Numbered from the stretch's first letter, positions 17,712 through 25,293 are shown. The stretch is 57,366 nt of DNA from Alphaproteobacteria bacterium (GCA_019137195.1 JAGVSR010000133.1:1-57366), one strand, 5' to 3'. The notes: generated by a model not told the origin, from the letters alone. Program-made: numbers and translations.

Positions 17712-18092
17712 GTGCGGGTCATCGTCATCCGGGTTGGGAGCGTGTCCATCAGAGCGAAGCTCCTCGACACCCCCACCGCGGGCCGGGTGTGGCAAGCGCT
17801 GCCGATCTGCGCGCCGGCGCAGACGTGGGGGCGCGAAGTCTATTTCAACGCGCCGCTTTCGAGTGCCCTCGAGACCGACGCCAAGGATGTCGTCACGGCG
17901 GGCGAAATCGTGTTCTGGCCCGAGGGCGATGCGATCGCGATCGGGTTCGGGCCCACGCCGCTGTCGAAGAACGGCGAGATCCGCTTAGCTAGCCGCTGCA
18001 ACGTGTTCGCGCTCGCGCTCGACGACGTCGCGCAACTAAAAAGCGTACACGCCGGCGAGCACATCGCCGTCGACCGGGCGGGCAGCCAGTAG
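17712..18092 (+). CDS. Cyclophilin-like fold protein (TM1367/DUF3830 type), copy 2
   Basis: 126 residues from a GTG at 17712, which gives a domain-only protein; an earlier GTG at 17619 would add 31 arginine-rich residues without family features. It aligns along its length with the preceding gene: IRVGSVSIRAKLLDTPTAGRVW, QTWGREVYFNAPL, TAGEIVFWPEGDAIAIGFGPTPLSKNGEIRL and ALDDVAQLKSVHAGEHI. The two genes look like an old tandem duplication, now diverged to roughly 40 percent by eye. Function unknown. Confidence 0.75.
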   Translation: MRVIVIRVGSVSIRAKLLDTPTAGRVWQALPICAPAQTWGREVYFNAPLSSALETDAKDVVTAGEIVFWPEGDAIAIGFGPTPLSKNGEIRLASRCNVFALALDDVAQLKSVHAGEHIAVDRAGSQ

Positions 18093-18184
18093 TTGGGATG
18101 TGGCGAACCCGATAGCTCTGGCACCGGAGTTGCCCCGCTGCTATGAGACCGCCGCCACCAGGGAACGAAAGGGCCTCGCAAGAC

Positions 18185-18532
18185 ATGTCGATCAACCGCT
18201 ACGAATCCACCGCCGTCTACTCCAAGTGCGTCGAGGCCAACGGGACCGTCTATACGGCCGGCATCGTGCCTGCGAACCTCGCCGCCGACATCAAGGGACA
18301 AACAGCGGAGGTCCTCGCCGAGATCGACCGGCTGCTGGCGCTCGCGGGCACTGACAAGAGCCGGATCGTGATGGCCAACATCTGGCTCACGGACGTGCGC
18401 AACCGCGAGGGCGCCAACGAGGCATGGACGGCCTGGCTCGGCGGCGGCGCCGCTCCTGCCCGCGCCACCGTCGAAGCAAAGCTCGTCGATCCGCGCATGC
18501 TGGTCGAGATCGCGGTCGTCGCGGTCAAGTAG
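18185..18532 (+). CDS. RidA family protein
   Basis: 115 residues from the ATG at 18185 (MSINRYESTAVYSKCVEANG), the normal family length; a longer frame from 18143 adds 14 residues without family features. RidA-type proteins hydrolyse reactive enamine/imine intermediates made by PLP enzymes. Family pattern seen: VYTAGIVPANLAADIKGQTAEVLAEIDRLL and PARATVEAKLVDPRMLVEIAV, with the conserved Arg that binds the substrate carboxylate and the Glu at the C-terminal end. It belongs to a Rid subgroup other than archetypal RidA. It lies in a run of same-strand genes with no obvious pathway partner. Confidence 0.88.
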   Translation: MSINRYESTAVYSKCVEANGTVYTAGIVPANLAADIKGQTAEVLAEIDRLLALAGTDKSRIVMANIWLTDVRNREGANEAWTAWLGGGAAPARATVEAKLVDPRMLVEIAVVAVK

Positions 18533-18701
18533 CTCAGGCAACTGACCCTTCCAACTCGGACCTTCGATGCGGTGCGCCGTTGCATCAGGCACCAGGGAAC
18601 TTCGTTATCCCGCGGCCCGCGGGTATCGCGTGAACATGATGAATCGGGCATACTCAGATCAGGTCTTATTCCCATATCGCAAAACGGAGAGGGTCTCCCG
18701 C

Positions 18702-19037
18702 ATGTCGCCGAAGCTGAGCTTCACCCTTGCTGCCGCCGCCTTTGTTGCCCTTGCGCTCCCGGCCGTGGCCGATGAGACAGGGCTTCACGTCACCCATGAG
18801 CTGCGTCGCGAGGGGGGGCGGCTCTGCTTCGCCGATCATTGGCACTACGGCAGCGGCTCGGGCCCCAACAAGCGCGTGGCGCAGGCGGAGGCCATCAAGA
18901 GCTGGTCGAGCTTCGTCGACCTCGAGTACGGCAGCGACTGGGCCCGGTTCGGCCGCGCGGCACAGAAGCAGATCAGATGCTCGCCGGCCGGCGGTGGGTC
19001 GGTCGACTGCCAGATCGATGCCAGGCCGTGCCGCTGA
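18702..19037 (+). CDS. Small secreted cysteine-containing protein, function unknown
   Basis: 111 residues. Signal peptide MSPKLSFTLAAAAFVALALPAVADE with an Ala-x-Ala cleavage site, leaving a mature protein of about 88 residues. It contains four Cys (LCFADHWHYG, QIRCSPAGG, VDCQIDARPC), probably two disulfides in the periplasm. The motif FADHWHYGSGSGPNKRVAQAEAIKSWSSFVDLEYG recalls small Hyphomicrobiales-specific hypothetical proteins. The ATG at 18702 was chosen because it begins the signal peptide; GGAGAGGG precedes it by about ten bases. Confidence 0.72.
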   Translation: MSPKLSFTLAAAAFVALALPAVADETGLHVTHELRREGGRLCFADHWHYGSGSGPNKRVAQAEAIKSWSSFVDLEYGSDWARFGRAAQKQIRCSPAGGGSVDCQIDARPCR

Positions 19038-19221
19038 GACCAGCGGTCTTCGGCTGACGGAGAGCTTCTAGACGTTTGGCGAGCCGGGGTGCCTGGAGCA
19101 TCCCGGCTTTCTCGTTGCCGGTCTGCGGCTGCGTCGTGTCGACGGCAGCCAGCGCTGCCGCCTTTCCTCGCGTCCGGAAGCGCGTTACATCACTCGAAGT
19201 CTCCACACGGGAACACTCCCG

Positions 19222-19587
19222 ATGCCTACACGCGTCGTCTTGAGGATCGATTTCGACAAGGAGCGCTACATCGGTCACGGCCGCATACGCCTGCTCGAGC
19301 TCATCGACGAGCACGGCTCGATCGCCAAGGCGGCCGCAGCGATGGAGATGTCCTACAAGCGCGCCTGGTACTTGATCGACGAGTTCAACAGCACGTTCAG
19401 CGAGCCAATCATCGCCCGCCAGCACGGTGGCAAGGGCGGCGGCTCCGCCGAGTTGACGCCGTTCGGGCGCGAGTTGGTCAGGCAGTATCGCGCCATGGAG
19501 GCGAAGGCGCTCAAGGTGTTCGAGAAACCGCTCGCGTTCATGGAGACCCGCGTGGCGCGACCGCGGCGCGGTCGCCGACTTCAGTAG
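19222..19587 (+). CDS. ModE-like winged helix regulator (DNA-binding domain only)
   Basis: 121 residues matching the N-terminal DNA-binding domain of ModE, the molybdate-responsive repressor: GRIRLLELIDEHGSIAKAAAAMEMSYKRAWYLIDEFN is the winged HTH with the SIxxAAxxMxMSYKRAW signature, then GGKGGGSAELTPFGRELVRQYR. The two molybdate-binding Mop domains of full-length ModE (about 260 residues) are absent, so it may sense molybdate through another protein or act independently of it. The modBC genes lie 3.5 kb downstream on the opposite strand, which supports a molybdate link. Confidence 0.82.
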   Translation: MPTRVVLRIDFDKERYIGHGRIRLLELIDEHGSIAKAAAAMEMSYKRAWYLIDEFNSTFSEPIIARQHGGKGGGSAELTPFGRELVRQYRAMEAKALKVFEKPLAFMETRVARPRRGRRLQ

Positions 19588-19808
19588 CGCGCCTGCCGCT
19601 GTACAACGCTGCTCGATACGGAGGCGTGCGGCGCACCACGAGCTAAATCGGTCACCTGACGTGCGTTCCGCGGCCGCCGCGCCGGCTCGCCGACACGGTC
19701 GGCTTTCTTTTCCGATGTCATTCATTTGACGGATGCCCATTGGCGCGTTTGGCGCTAGCATCGTGCCGCTGCAGGCCTGCCTGAGGTGAGGTGGATGCAT
19801 TTTTTTTT

Positions 19809-19829
19809 ATGTGTTGGGTGGCGTTATGA
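19809..19829 (+). other. Six-codon leader ORF overlapping the next start
   Basis: ATG at 19809 begins MCWVAL and stops with TGA at 19827-19829, which overlaps the ATG at 19826 of the following gene (ATGA). It is preceded by a run of nine T (19800-19808), rare in this GC-rich window, and by GAGGTGAGGTGG. It could be a translated leader coupled to the downstream gene, or chance. Confidence 0.3.
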
Positions 19830-21589
19830 CGTTCGGGAAGGCGCACAGACAGGTTTCTGATTTCACTCGAGCATTCAGGATAGGGCTGCTGGCGGTGTGC
19901 CGTGTTCTCGCGGCTCTTGGGCTGGCGTGCGTGCTTCTGGCTGCGGCCGAGGCAGGGGGCGCGGACGCTGCGACGCTCGACTTTTTCGACGAGGGATACA
20001 ACGATCCCGGCCCGCCGTTCTTCACCCCGCACTGCAACGCGCGTCTTCAGGGCGAGATCCGCGGGCCGGTCCTGACGGCCCCCGAAGGCTCTCCGGCCCG
20101 TCTCGGGGATGCGGCACGCATGACGTCCGAGGTGGCGGCATTCCTGGCGGAGCAGGAGGCTGCCCATGGCAAGCCGGTCGGGGGACATTTTCTCGCGCTC
20201 TGTCTGTTCTCGAATGGGGGCGATCTTGCCGAGGGCACGCGGCTCGCCGCGATGTTCGAGGGCTGGATGATGGTGGTCGAGGATCGCGCCGAGTGTCTGT
20301 CGGCCTGTGCGATCCTGTTCATGAGCGCTCCGGCCTCCAACCGGGTCACCATGTACGCAGCAGACAATCCGGGGCGTTACCTCCACTACCGCGGCATGCT
20401 CGGGTTCCATTCGCCGCGGCTCAACTTTCCCGAGAGCCAGGCGTGCCACGCCGTCGGGCGGCCGGTGGCGAACGAGAAGGACTGCATGCTCGCACCAGCG
20501 GAGGCGTCGCTGCTCGCAACGAGGGCGTACGCGAATGCGCTGGCCAGCATCAAAGCAATCGCGGTGCCGGCCAAAGAGGCGTCGGGCAGCGATCTCCCCG
20601 TCGCCGCGCACCAGGATGCCGAGTGGACGTTCGTCGACCGGGTGACGATCCCGTTCTCGCGCGAGCTGCCGACCGATCTCCTGCTCGCCTTTCTCACGGT
20701 GCCGCCGGAGAAGTTCTTCTACATCACGCGTCTCGAGGAGGCGTTGAGCTGGGGCATCGAGCTCTATGGGGTGCCTCCGACGCCGGTTCTCACCGAGGCC
20801 ATGCTCAAGTCGGCGTGTATCAACATCGCCTCTCGCCGGTGCGCGTTGTCCTCGGGCGGGGAGTGCTCGGAGCGCAACATCAAGAGCCTGGCGGCGCGGA
20901 TGGCCAAGCTCGGTATCAGTAACGAGGGCGACATCGAGGCTCGGCTCGCCGATTTCAAGAGCCGGCTGAGCGCGGTCATGACCAAGCCGGTGTGCGAGCT
21001 CGTCAACGTACCCAACTGCCAGACGCTGTCGGCTGCCGAGCAGGAGCAGCTTCGGCTCGGAAAGCTCAAGGAGCTGCAGGACGAAGCCTTGAACTTCAAG
21101 CAGGTCGCATTCGAGGGTGCGCGGCTGCTCGGTCCCTATGCGGTCGGCGTGACACTCGGTGGCAAGCGTCTCGATCGCAAGGACCTCGCTCCGCTAAAGA
21201 GCAAGAAGCTCAGTCTTTGGCCGCCGGACGGGCAGGTCGTGCAGAGCGCTGGCCAGGTCACCTACAGCACGGCGGCAATCGAGGTCGGGCTCGACGGCAC
21301 GCCGGTTTGCGACGTTCAGGGTGTGTGGGCCCGGGTTCCCAGCGGGGAGCTCCTTATCCGACTTCGCATCGACGCGGGTGCGCTCGAGCTCGGCGCGGCG
21401 CGCCCCCTGGTCGCGGCTGTCGACCCGACGACCGCACACGAGGCACAGTCGCCACGCTACATCCTCAAGCCATGGATGATGCTGCCGGCCGGGACCCGAC
21501 TTTCCGAAATCGGTCCAGCCAATCCATGGGGCTGGACGGGCGAGGGCGAGGACTTTTTCGATCGACCCGCCAACTGGTACCGGCCTTGA
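19826..21589 (+). CDS. Secreted or membrane-anchored ClpP/crotonase-like protein (COG3904 type)
   Basis: 587 residues from the ATG at 19826; a GTG at 19811 is an alternative. An N-terminal hydrophobic segment (about residues 19-42) is a signal peptide or anchor. Residues about 70-205 resemble COG3904-type periplasmic proteins with a ClpP/crotonase-like fold: LFSNGGDLAEGTRLA (oxyanion GG at 131-132), AECLSACAILFMSA (Ser159 of the SAC motif, candidate nucleophile) and GMLGFHSPRL (His195). The remaining 380 residues, with several Cys (CINIASRRC, CELVNVPNC), are not recognised. The last residues, FFDRPANWYRP, recur just downstream. Proteolysis is an inference from fold; it heads the TIR-DUF805 cluster. 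Confidence 0.7.
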   Translation: MTFGKAHRQVSDFTRAFRIGLLAVCRVLAALGLACVLLAAAEAGGADAATLDFFDEGYNDPGPPFFTPHCNARLQGEIRGPVLTAPEGSPARLGDAARMTSEVAAFLAEQEAAHGKPVGGHFLALCLFSNGGDLAEGTRLAAMFEGWMMVVEDRAECLSACAILFMSAPASNRVTMYAADNPGRYLHYRGMLGFHSPRLNFPESQACHAVGRPVANEKDCMLAPAEASLLATRAYANALASIKAIAVPAKEASGSDLPVAAHQDAEWTFVDRVTIPFSRELPTDLLLAFLTVPPEKFFYITRLEEALSWGIELYGVPPTPVLTEAMLKSACINIASRRCALSSGGECSERNIKSLAARMAKLGISNEGDIEARLADFKSRLSAVMTKPVCELVNVPNCQTLSAAEQEQLRLGKLKELQDEALNFKQVAFEGARLLGPYAVGVTLGGKRLDRKDLAPLKSKKLSLWPPDGQVVQSAGQVTYSTAAIEVGLDGTPVCDVQGVWARVPSGELLIRLRIDAGALELGAARPLVAAVDPTTAHEAQSPRYILKPWMMLPAGTRLSEIGPANPWGWTGEGEDFFDRPANWYRP

Positions 21590-21736
21590 TCTCGACGGCT
21601 GGCGCAAGCATGGGGGAAGGCATTGCGCGTTGCGGGCCGCGTTTCGAGGGAGGACCGGGAACTCTTTGACAAGCCTGCCAACTGGTACAAGATCTGGTCT
21701 TCATCGACCTCACGTGGTCAGCATCGGCGAGACGAC

Positions 21737-22642
21737 ATGCCATCACCCGTTTTCATCTCTTACCGTCGCTCGGACAGCCAGCATGCCACTGGGCGTCTGT
21801 TCGCCCGGCTCGCGCCCCGTTTCCTGGCGGAAGCCGACATCTTCATGGACGTGGAGGCGATCGCGGCCGGTGCCGACTTCCAGGCCGCGCTCGATCGGCA
21901 GCTCGCGGACTGCAAGGTCGCCCTCGTCATGATCGGTCCGGGCTGGCTCGCGGCGGGCGCGCCGGGCGCTCGACGCCTCGACGATCCTGAGGACTTCGTG
22001 CGCCGCGAGGTGGCGGCGGCACTCGCGCGCGAAATCACCGTCATCCCGGTGCTCGTCGACCAGACGCCGATGCCGCGCGAGGAAGACCTGCCGGCGCCGC
22101 TGAAGCCGCTCGCCAAGCGCAATGCCGTGCGCCTCACCCACGAGCGGTTCGAGGCCGACGCCGACGCCTTGGCTGCAAAGGTCGTCCGGGACCTCGGGCG
22201 CCCGCTCGATCTCGAGCAGGACGTCTTGAAGCTCTTCTTCTCGTTCAAGGGCACGATCGGGCGCAAGCAGTTCTGGGTTGGCTTCGTTGCCATCTTCGTG
22301 CTCGCGATCGCGGTCGCAGCGGCGATCAGCGCTGCGCTCGGCATACCGGTCGGACAGTTCCTGGCGGAGCCGGAGAGCCTGCCCAAGAACGTCCAGATGC
22401 TGCAGCAGATCGCGACTGCCTGGGTGTGGTGGCCGCTGCTGGCGCTGGCCTGGAAGCGCATTCGAGATCTCGGCCACGGCTGGGACTTCTTCGCGGCCAT
22501 TTTCCTGTCGAGCCTCGGCGCGGTGGGCCTCGACCTCGCAGGCTACGGCAGCGAGGCGAGCACGCTCGAAAGCGTTGCCGTCCTTCTGCTGCTGGTCGTC
22601 GGCGTTCTCAAAGGTACGCGGTTCATCGCTCACGACGCCTGA
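21737..22642 (+). CDS. TIR domain protein with DUF805 membrane region
   Basis: 301 residues from the ATG at 21737. Residues 4-135 form a TIR_2-type domain: SPVFISYRRSDSQHATGR, then ADIFMDVEAIAAGADF, CKVALVMIGPGWL and DFVRREVAAALAREITVIPVLV, with Glu91 in the place of the catalytic Glu of NAD-cleaving TIRs. Residues about 165-290 look like DUF805: FFSFKGTIGRKQFWVGF, hydrophobic helices, KRIRDLGHGWDFF, more helices and KGTRF near the end. So a cytosolic TIR would be tied to the inner membrane. Bacterial TIRs often act in anti-phage defence through NAD+ breakdown, but many TIR_2 proteins are untested. The frame continues 38 codons upstream, where DKPANWYK repeats the end of the previous protein. 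Confidence 0.85.
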   Translation: MPSPVFISYRRSDSQHATGRLFARLAPRFLAEADIFMDVEAIAAGADFQAALDRQLADCKVALVMIGPGWLAAGAPGARRLDDPEDFVRREVAAALAREITVIPVLVDQTPMPREEDLPAPLKPLAKRNAVRLTHERFEADADALAAKVVRDLGRPLDLEQDVLKLFFSFKGTIGRKQFWVGFVAIFVLAIAVAAAISAALGIPVGQFLAEPESLPKNVQMLQQIATAWVWWPLLALAWKRIRDLGHGWDFFAAIFLSSLGAVGLDLAGYGSEASTLESVAVLLLLVVGVLKGTRFIAHDA

Positions 22643-22672
22643 TTTTTTCAATGAATGGATGGAGAGCAGGCC

Positions 22673-23077
22673 ATGACGTTGAAGCCCATCGCAGTCGCTG
22701 CCGGACTCCTGCTGATGCCGGCCGGCCCGGTCTTGGCAGAGGATGTGCCGATCGACGATCCCGGATGGCAGCTCCTCTCCGATACAGAGCGCGCCGAGCT
22801 CGTGACGTCGCTGAGAGACAAGGGCATCATCGGACCCGAGGACGGGATCGCCTTCACCGGCAAGGCCGACGACGGCGTCAGCGAGCAGGACAATCCCGTG
22901 CTGCAGGCGCACAAGAAGGCGGCCGAGATCGGGAGCGCCATCGCCAGCAAGGCAGCCTACGCCTACAACTCGATGCGCCTCAAGGCATGCAAGCTCATGA
23001 GCAGCGCCGAAGAGAAGCAGGCGTGCAAGGACAAGGAGGGCGAGCGCTTCAACGCGGCAAAAGACAAGCTCGATTGA
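22673..23077 (+). CDS. Small secreted protein, function unknown
   Basis: 134 residues. Signal peptide MTLKPIAVAAGLLLMPAGPVLAED, then a mature protein of about 110 residues that is mostly charged and helical (WQLLSDTERAELVTSLRDKGIIG; KAAEIGSAIASKAAYAYNSMRLKACKLM; ACKDKEGERFNAAKDKLD) with two Cys. The ATG lies 30 bases after the TIR gene stop, so the two are probably cotranscribed. No family was recognised. It ends 60 bases from the convergent modC. Confidence 0.7.
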   Translation: MTLKPIAVAAGLLLMPAGPVLAEDVPIDDPGWQLLSDTERAELVTSLRDKGIIGPEDGIAFTGKADDGVSEQDNPVLQAHKKAAEIGSAIASKAAYAYNSMRLKACKLMSSAEEKQACKDKEGERFNAAKDKLD

Positions 23078-23137
23078 CCACGTGTGCGCCGATCTCGGTC
23101 TGGAGCGCCGGCAGCGCTCACGAAGCCTGGATGATCG

Positions 23138-23866
23138 TCACCGCCTCGCCAGTACCTCTTGGGCCGCGCCGACCGCACTCACCTGCCCGCGGTCGAGAAC
23201 GACGGCGTGCGAGGCGAGCCGCATGAGCTCGTCCGAGCGGTGGCTGACGTAGAGCATCGGGATCGCCAGGCGGTCGCGGATGTCCTCAATGAGACTGAGG
23301 ATCTCGCTGCGGCGCTCGTCGTCGAGGGCTGCCAGCGGCTCGTCGAGGAGCAGGAGCTCCGGTGAGGCGAGGATCGCGCGGGCGAGCGCCACGCGCTGTC
23401 GCTCGCCGCCCGAGAGCTTGGCCGGCCGGCGGTCGAGAAGCGCGCCGATGCCGAGCGTCTCGGCGAGCATCTCGACGGTCAGTGCGTCGGGGCGTGGCGT
23501 CTCCTCGATGCCGTTCGTGCCGCGCCGCAGGTGCCGCCGTGCGGCGAACCAGCGTCCGAAGGCGATGTTCTGGCCGACCGTCATATGCGGGAACAGTTGA
23601 GCGTCCTGGTACACGAGACCGATGCGGCGCCGGGCGGGTGGCACGAAGATGCGCTCCGCGGTGCCGGTCAGCACGCGGGCGCCGAGGGCGATGCGGCCGT
23701 GATCGGGGCGCAAGAGGCCGGCGACGAGGTGCAGGAGTGTCGTCTTGCCGGCGCCCGACGGTCCGAACAGACCCGTGATGCCGGGTCCGGCATCGAACGC
23801 GACGTCGAGCACGAAGTCGCCCTGGGCGAGTGTCGCTGCGACGGTGAGAACGGGCGTGGCGCTCAT
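23138..23866 (-). CDS. modC: Molybdate ABC transporter ATP-binding protein, lacking the TOBE domain
   Basis: ATPase of the molybdate importer. 242 residues from the ATG at 23866, overlapping the modB stop by four bases. Walker A GPSGAGKTT, Q-loop YQDAQLFPHMTVGQNI, signature LSGGERQRVALARAI, Walker B LLLLDEPLAALD and the switch His in YVSHRSDE. Full-length ModC proteins (about 350 residues) carry a C-terminal TOBE/Mop domain that binds oxyanion; this one ends right after the ATPase domain. No modA lies in the window. The frame is open further upstream, but that is modB out of frame. Confidence 0.92.
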   Translation of the reverse strand: MSATPVLTVAATLAQGDFVLDVAFDAGPGITGLFGPSGAGKTTLLHLVAGLLRPDHGRIALGARVLTGTAERIFVPPARRRIGLVYQDAQLFPHMTVGQNIAFGRWFAARRHLRRGTNGIEETPRPDALTVEMLAETLGIGALLDRRPAKLSGGERQRVALARAILASPELLLLDEPLAALDDERRSEILSLIEDIRDRLAIPMLYVSHRSDELMRLASHAVVLDRGQVSAVGAAQEVLARR

Positions 23867-24600
23867 TCGAACACCACGGTGCGCTTCAACACGCGGCGGC
23901 TCAAGGCCTCGGACACGACGAGGGCGGCGAGGGCGATCGCGACCGAGACCGAGGCCAGCCTCAGTGCGCCGGCGTCGCCGCCGGGGACCTGCGTGTAGGT
24001 GTAGATGGCGGAGGGGATGGTCTGGGTCTCGCCGGGGATGTTCGACACGAAGGTGATGGTGGCGCCGAACTCCCCGAGGGCCTTGGCGAAGGCGAGGATG
24101 GCGCCGACCAGGATGCCGGGTGCTGCAAGCGGGAGCGTGACGAGGATGAACGTCGCCACTGGGCCCGCGCCGAGGGTTCCGGCCGCCGCCTCGAGGCGGC
24201 GGTCGATGGTCTCGAACGAGAGCCGGATGGCGCGCAGCATGAGCGGGAATGCCATCACGGCGGCGGCGAGCGCCGCCCCGGTCCAGCGAAAGGCGAGCGT
24301 TACGCCGAAGGTCTCGTAGAGGAAGCGCCCGGCCGGCCCCTGCTTGCCGAACATCAGGAGCAGCATGTAGCCAGTCACCACGGGGGGCAGCACGAGCGGC
24401 AAGTGCAGGACGCCGTTGAGGAGCGTCTTGCCGGGAAAACGCCAGCGGGCGAGGGCGTAGCCGAGGAAGACGGCGACCGGGAGCGCAACGAGCGTCGCCG
24501 TAACGGCAACCCTGAGACTTAGGGCGATGGCGCTCCACTCGTCGGGCGTGAATTCGGGCACCCTAGCACCTCTCGGGGTCCATGTGTGCGACCCGGACAT
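23863..24600 (-). CDS. modB: Molybdate ABC transporter permease
   Basis: Inner-membrane channel of the molybdate importer, 245 residues. Five to six hydrophobic helices; HLPLVLPPVVTGYMLLLMFG is highly characteristic of ModB, and the cytoplasmic EAA loop reads EAAAGTLGAGPVATFILVTLPLAAPGI. ALGEFGATITFVSNIPGETQT is the other ModB hallmark. The start may be a GTG at 24561 (VPEFTPDEWSAIALSLRVA), which removes 13 residues of doubtful sequence. In an operon with modC (4-base overlap); the periplasmic binding protein must be encoded elsewhere. Confidence 0.92.
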   Translation of the reverse strand: MSGSHTWTPRGARVPEFTPDEWSAIALSLRVAVTATLVALPVAVFLGYALARWRFPGKTLLNGVLHLPLVLPPVVTGYMLLLMFGKQGPAGRFLYETFGVTLAFRWTGAALAAAVMAFPLMLRAIRLSFETIDRRLEAAAGTLGAGPVATFILVTLPLAAPGILVGAILAFAKALGEFGATITFVSNIPGETQTIPSAIYTYTQVPGGDAGALRLASVSVAIALAALVVSEALSRRVLKRTVVFE

Positions 24601-24733
24601 GGGCGCGTGGCGGACATAGCCCTCAGACTATCTCGGATTGCTGCGGTGCGAAAGAGTGCTCAGTGCGCTGCTGTCGGGGATGTGGGCCGGCCCCGTCTCA
24701 AATCCCGCCTGCCATGCTGACCGTTCGAGGGTC

Positions 24734-24786
24734 GGGTCAAAATTGCGTGCCGAACAGCCCCTGAGAGGGGTCAAAATTGCATGCCG
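24734..24786. mobile_element. IS21-like terminal direct repeats (remnant)
   Basis: GGGTCAAAATTGCGTGCCG (24734-24752) and GGGTCAAAATTGCATGCCG (24768-24786) are direct repeats with one mismatch, starting 34 bases apart. Tandem short repeats of the type GGGTCAAAATTG occur at the ends of IS21-family insertion sequences. No transposase (istA/istB) remains, so this is read as one left-over end. It abuts the truncated vsr gene, whose in-frame ATG lies in the second repeat. The assignment rests on remembered IS21 termini. Confidence 0.55.
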
Positions 24787-25149
24787 GTCTACAAGCCCGA
24801 ATTGGCGGTACGGCGCCTCGTCCACGCGATGGGCTATCGCGTCCGGCTACACAAGACTGGGCTGCCCAATAAGCCGGACATGGCCTTTGCAGGCCGCCGC
24901 AAGGTCATCTTCGTTCATGGGTGCTTCTGGCTCGGGCACGAGGATCCGGAATGCATTGATGGCCGAATGCCAAAGTCCAACCTCGACTACCGGCGGCCCA
25001 AGCTGGACCGAAGCAAACATCGTGATGCTGCCAGCTGCTCGGCGCTCGCTCAGCTCGGCTGGGAAGTTTTGATCGTTTGGGAAAGTGAGCTCAAGGATAC
25101 CAATGAGGTGCAGGCAAAGGTGCGCCGGTTATTTGATCGACACCTCTAG
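24781..25149 (+). pseudogene. vsr: Very short patch repair endonuclease (Vsr), 5'-truncated
   Basis: 122 residues with strong Vsr features from residue 5 on: KPELAVRRLVHAMGYRVRLHKTGLPNKPDMAF (the Asp of PDxxF is a metal ligand), RKVIFVHGCFWLGHE (catalytic His region), PKSNLDYRRPKLDRSKHRD and GWEVLIVWESEL. Intact Vsr has about 20 more N-terminal residues, including the MSRIRxKDT segment that inserts into DNA beside the T:G mismatch. Here homology stops at the Lys-Pro-Glu-Leu motif, exactly where IS21-like repeats begin. The ATG and Pro codons come from the repeat. No cytosine-5 methylase is near. Possibly inactive; a shortened active enzyme cannot be excluded. Confidence 0.75.
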
Positions 25150-25215
25150 AATGTTTGGAGTGAGTTTGCAGGGGGTAAATGGAATGGCCGTTTGCGGCCT
25201 GACCCCTTGAAAAAA

Positions 25216-25293
25216 TGGTCGGAGCGAGAGGATTTGAACCTCCGACCCCCAGTCCCCCAGACTGGTGCGCTAACCAGGCTGCGCTACGCTCCG
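25216..25293 (-). tRNA. tRNA-Pro (anticodon GGG)
   Basis: On the minus strand CGGAGCG (from 25293) pairs with CGCTCCG, followed by discriminator A and an encoded CCA at 25216-25218. The anticodon stem CCAGT/ACTGG encloses CTGGGGG, giving anticodon GGG. The T-arm is GGAGG-TTCAAAT-CCTCT. The 78-nt length is normal. Its 3' end faces the vsr/IS21 remnant, which would fit tRNA-associated insertion. Confidence 0.96.

Noticed and set aside
19826-22642. Thoeris or other named TIR defence system
   Set aside because: No ThsA-like Sir2/SLOG effector, no CBASS cyclase and no SAVED domain are present; only the TIR domain itself is shared.
24638-25072. 144-codon open frame in another frame over vsr
   Set aside because: It overlaps the Vsr homology out of frame and has no family pattern.
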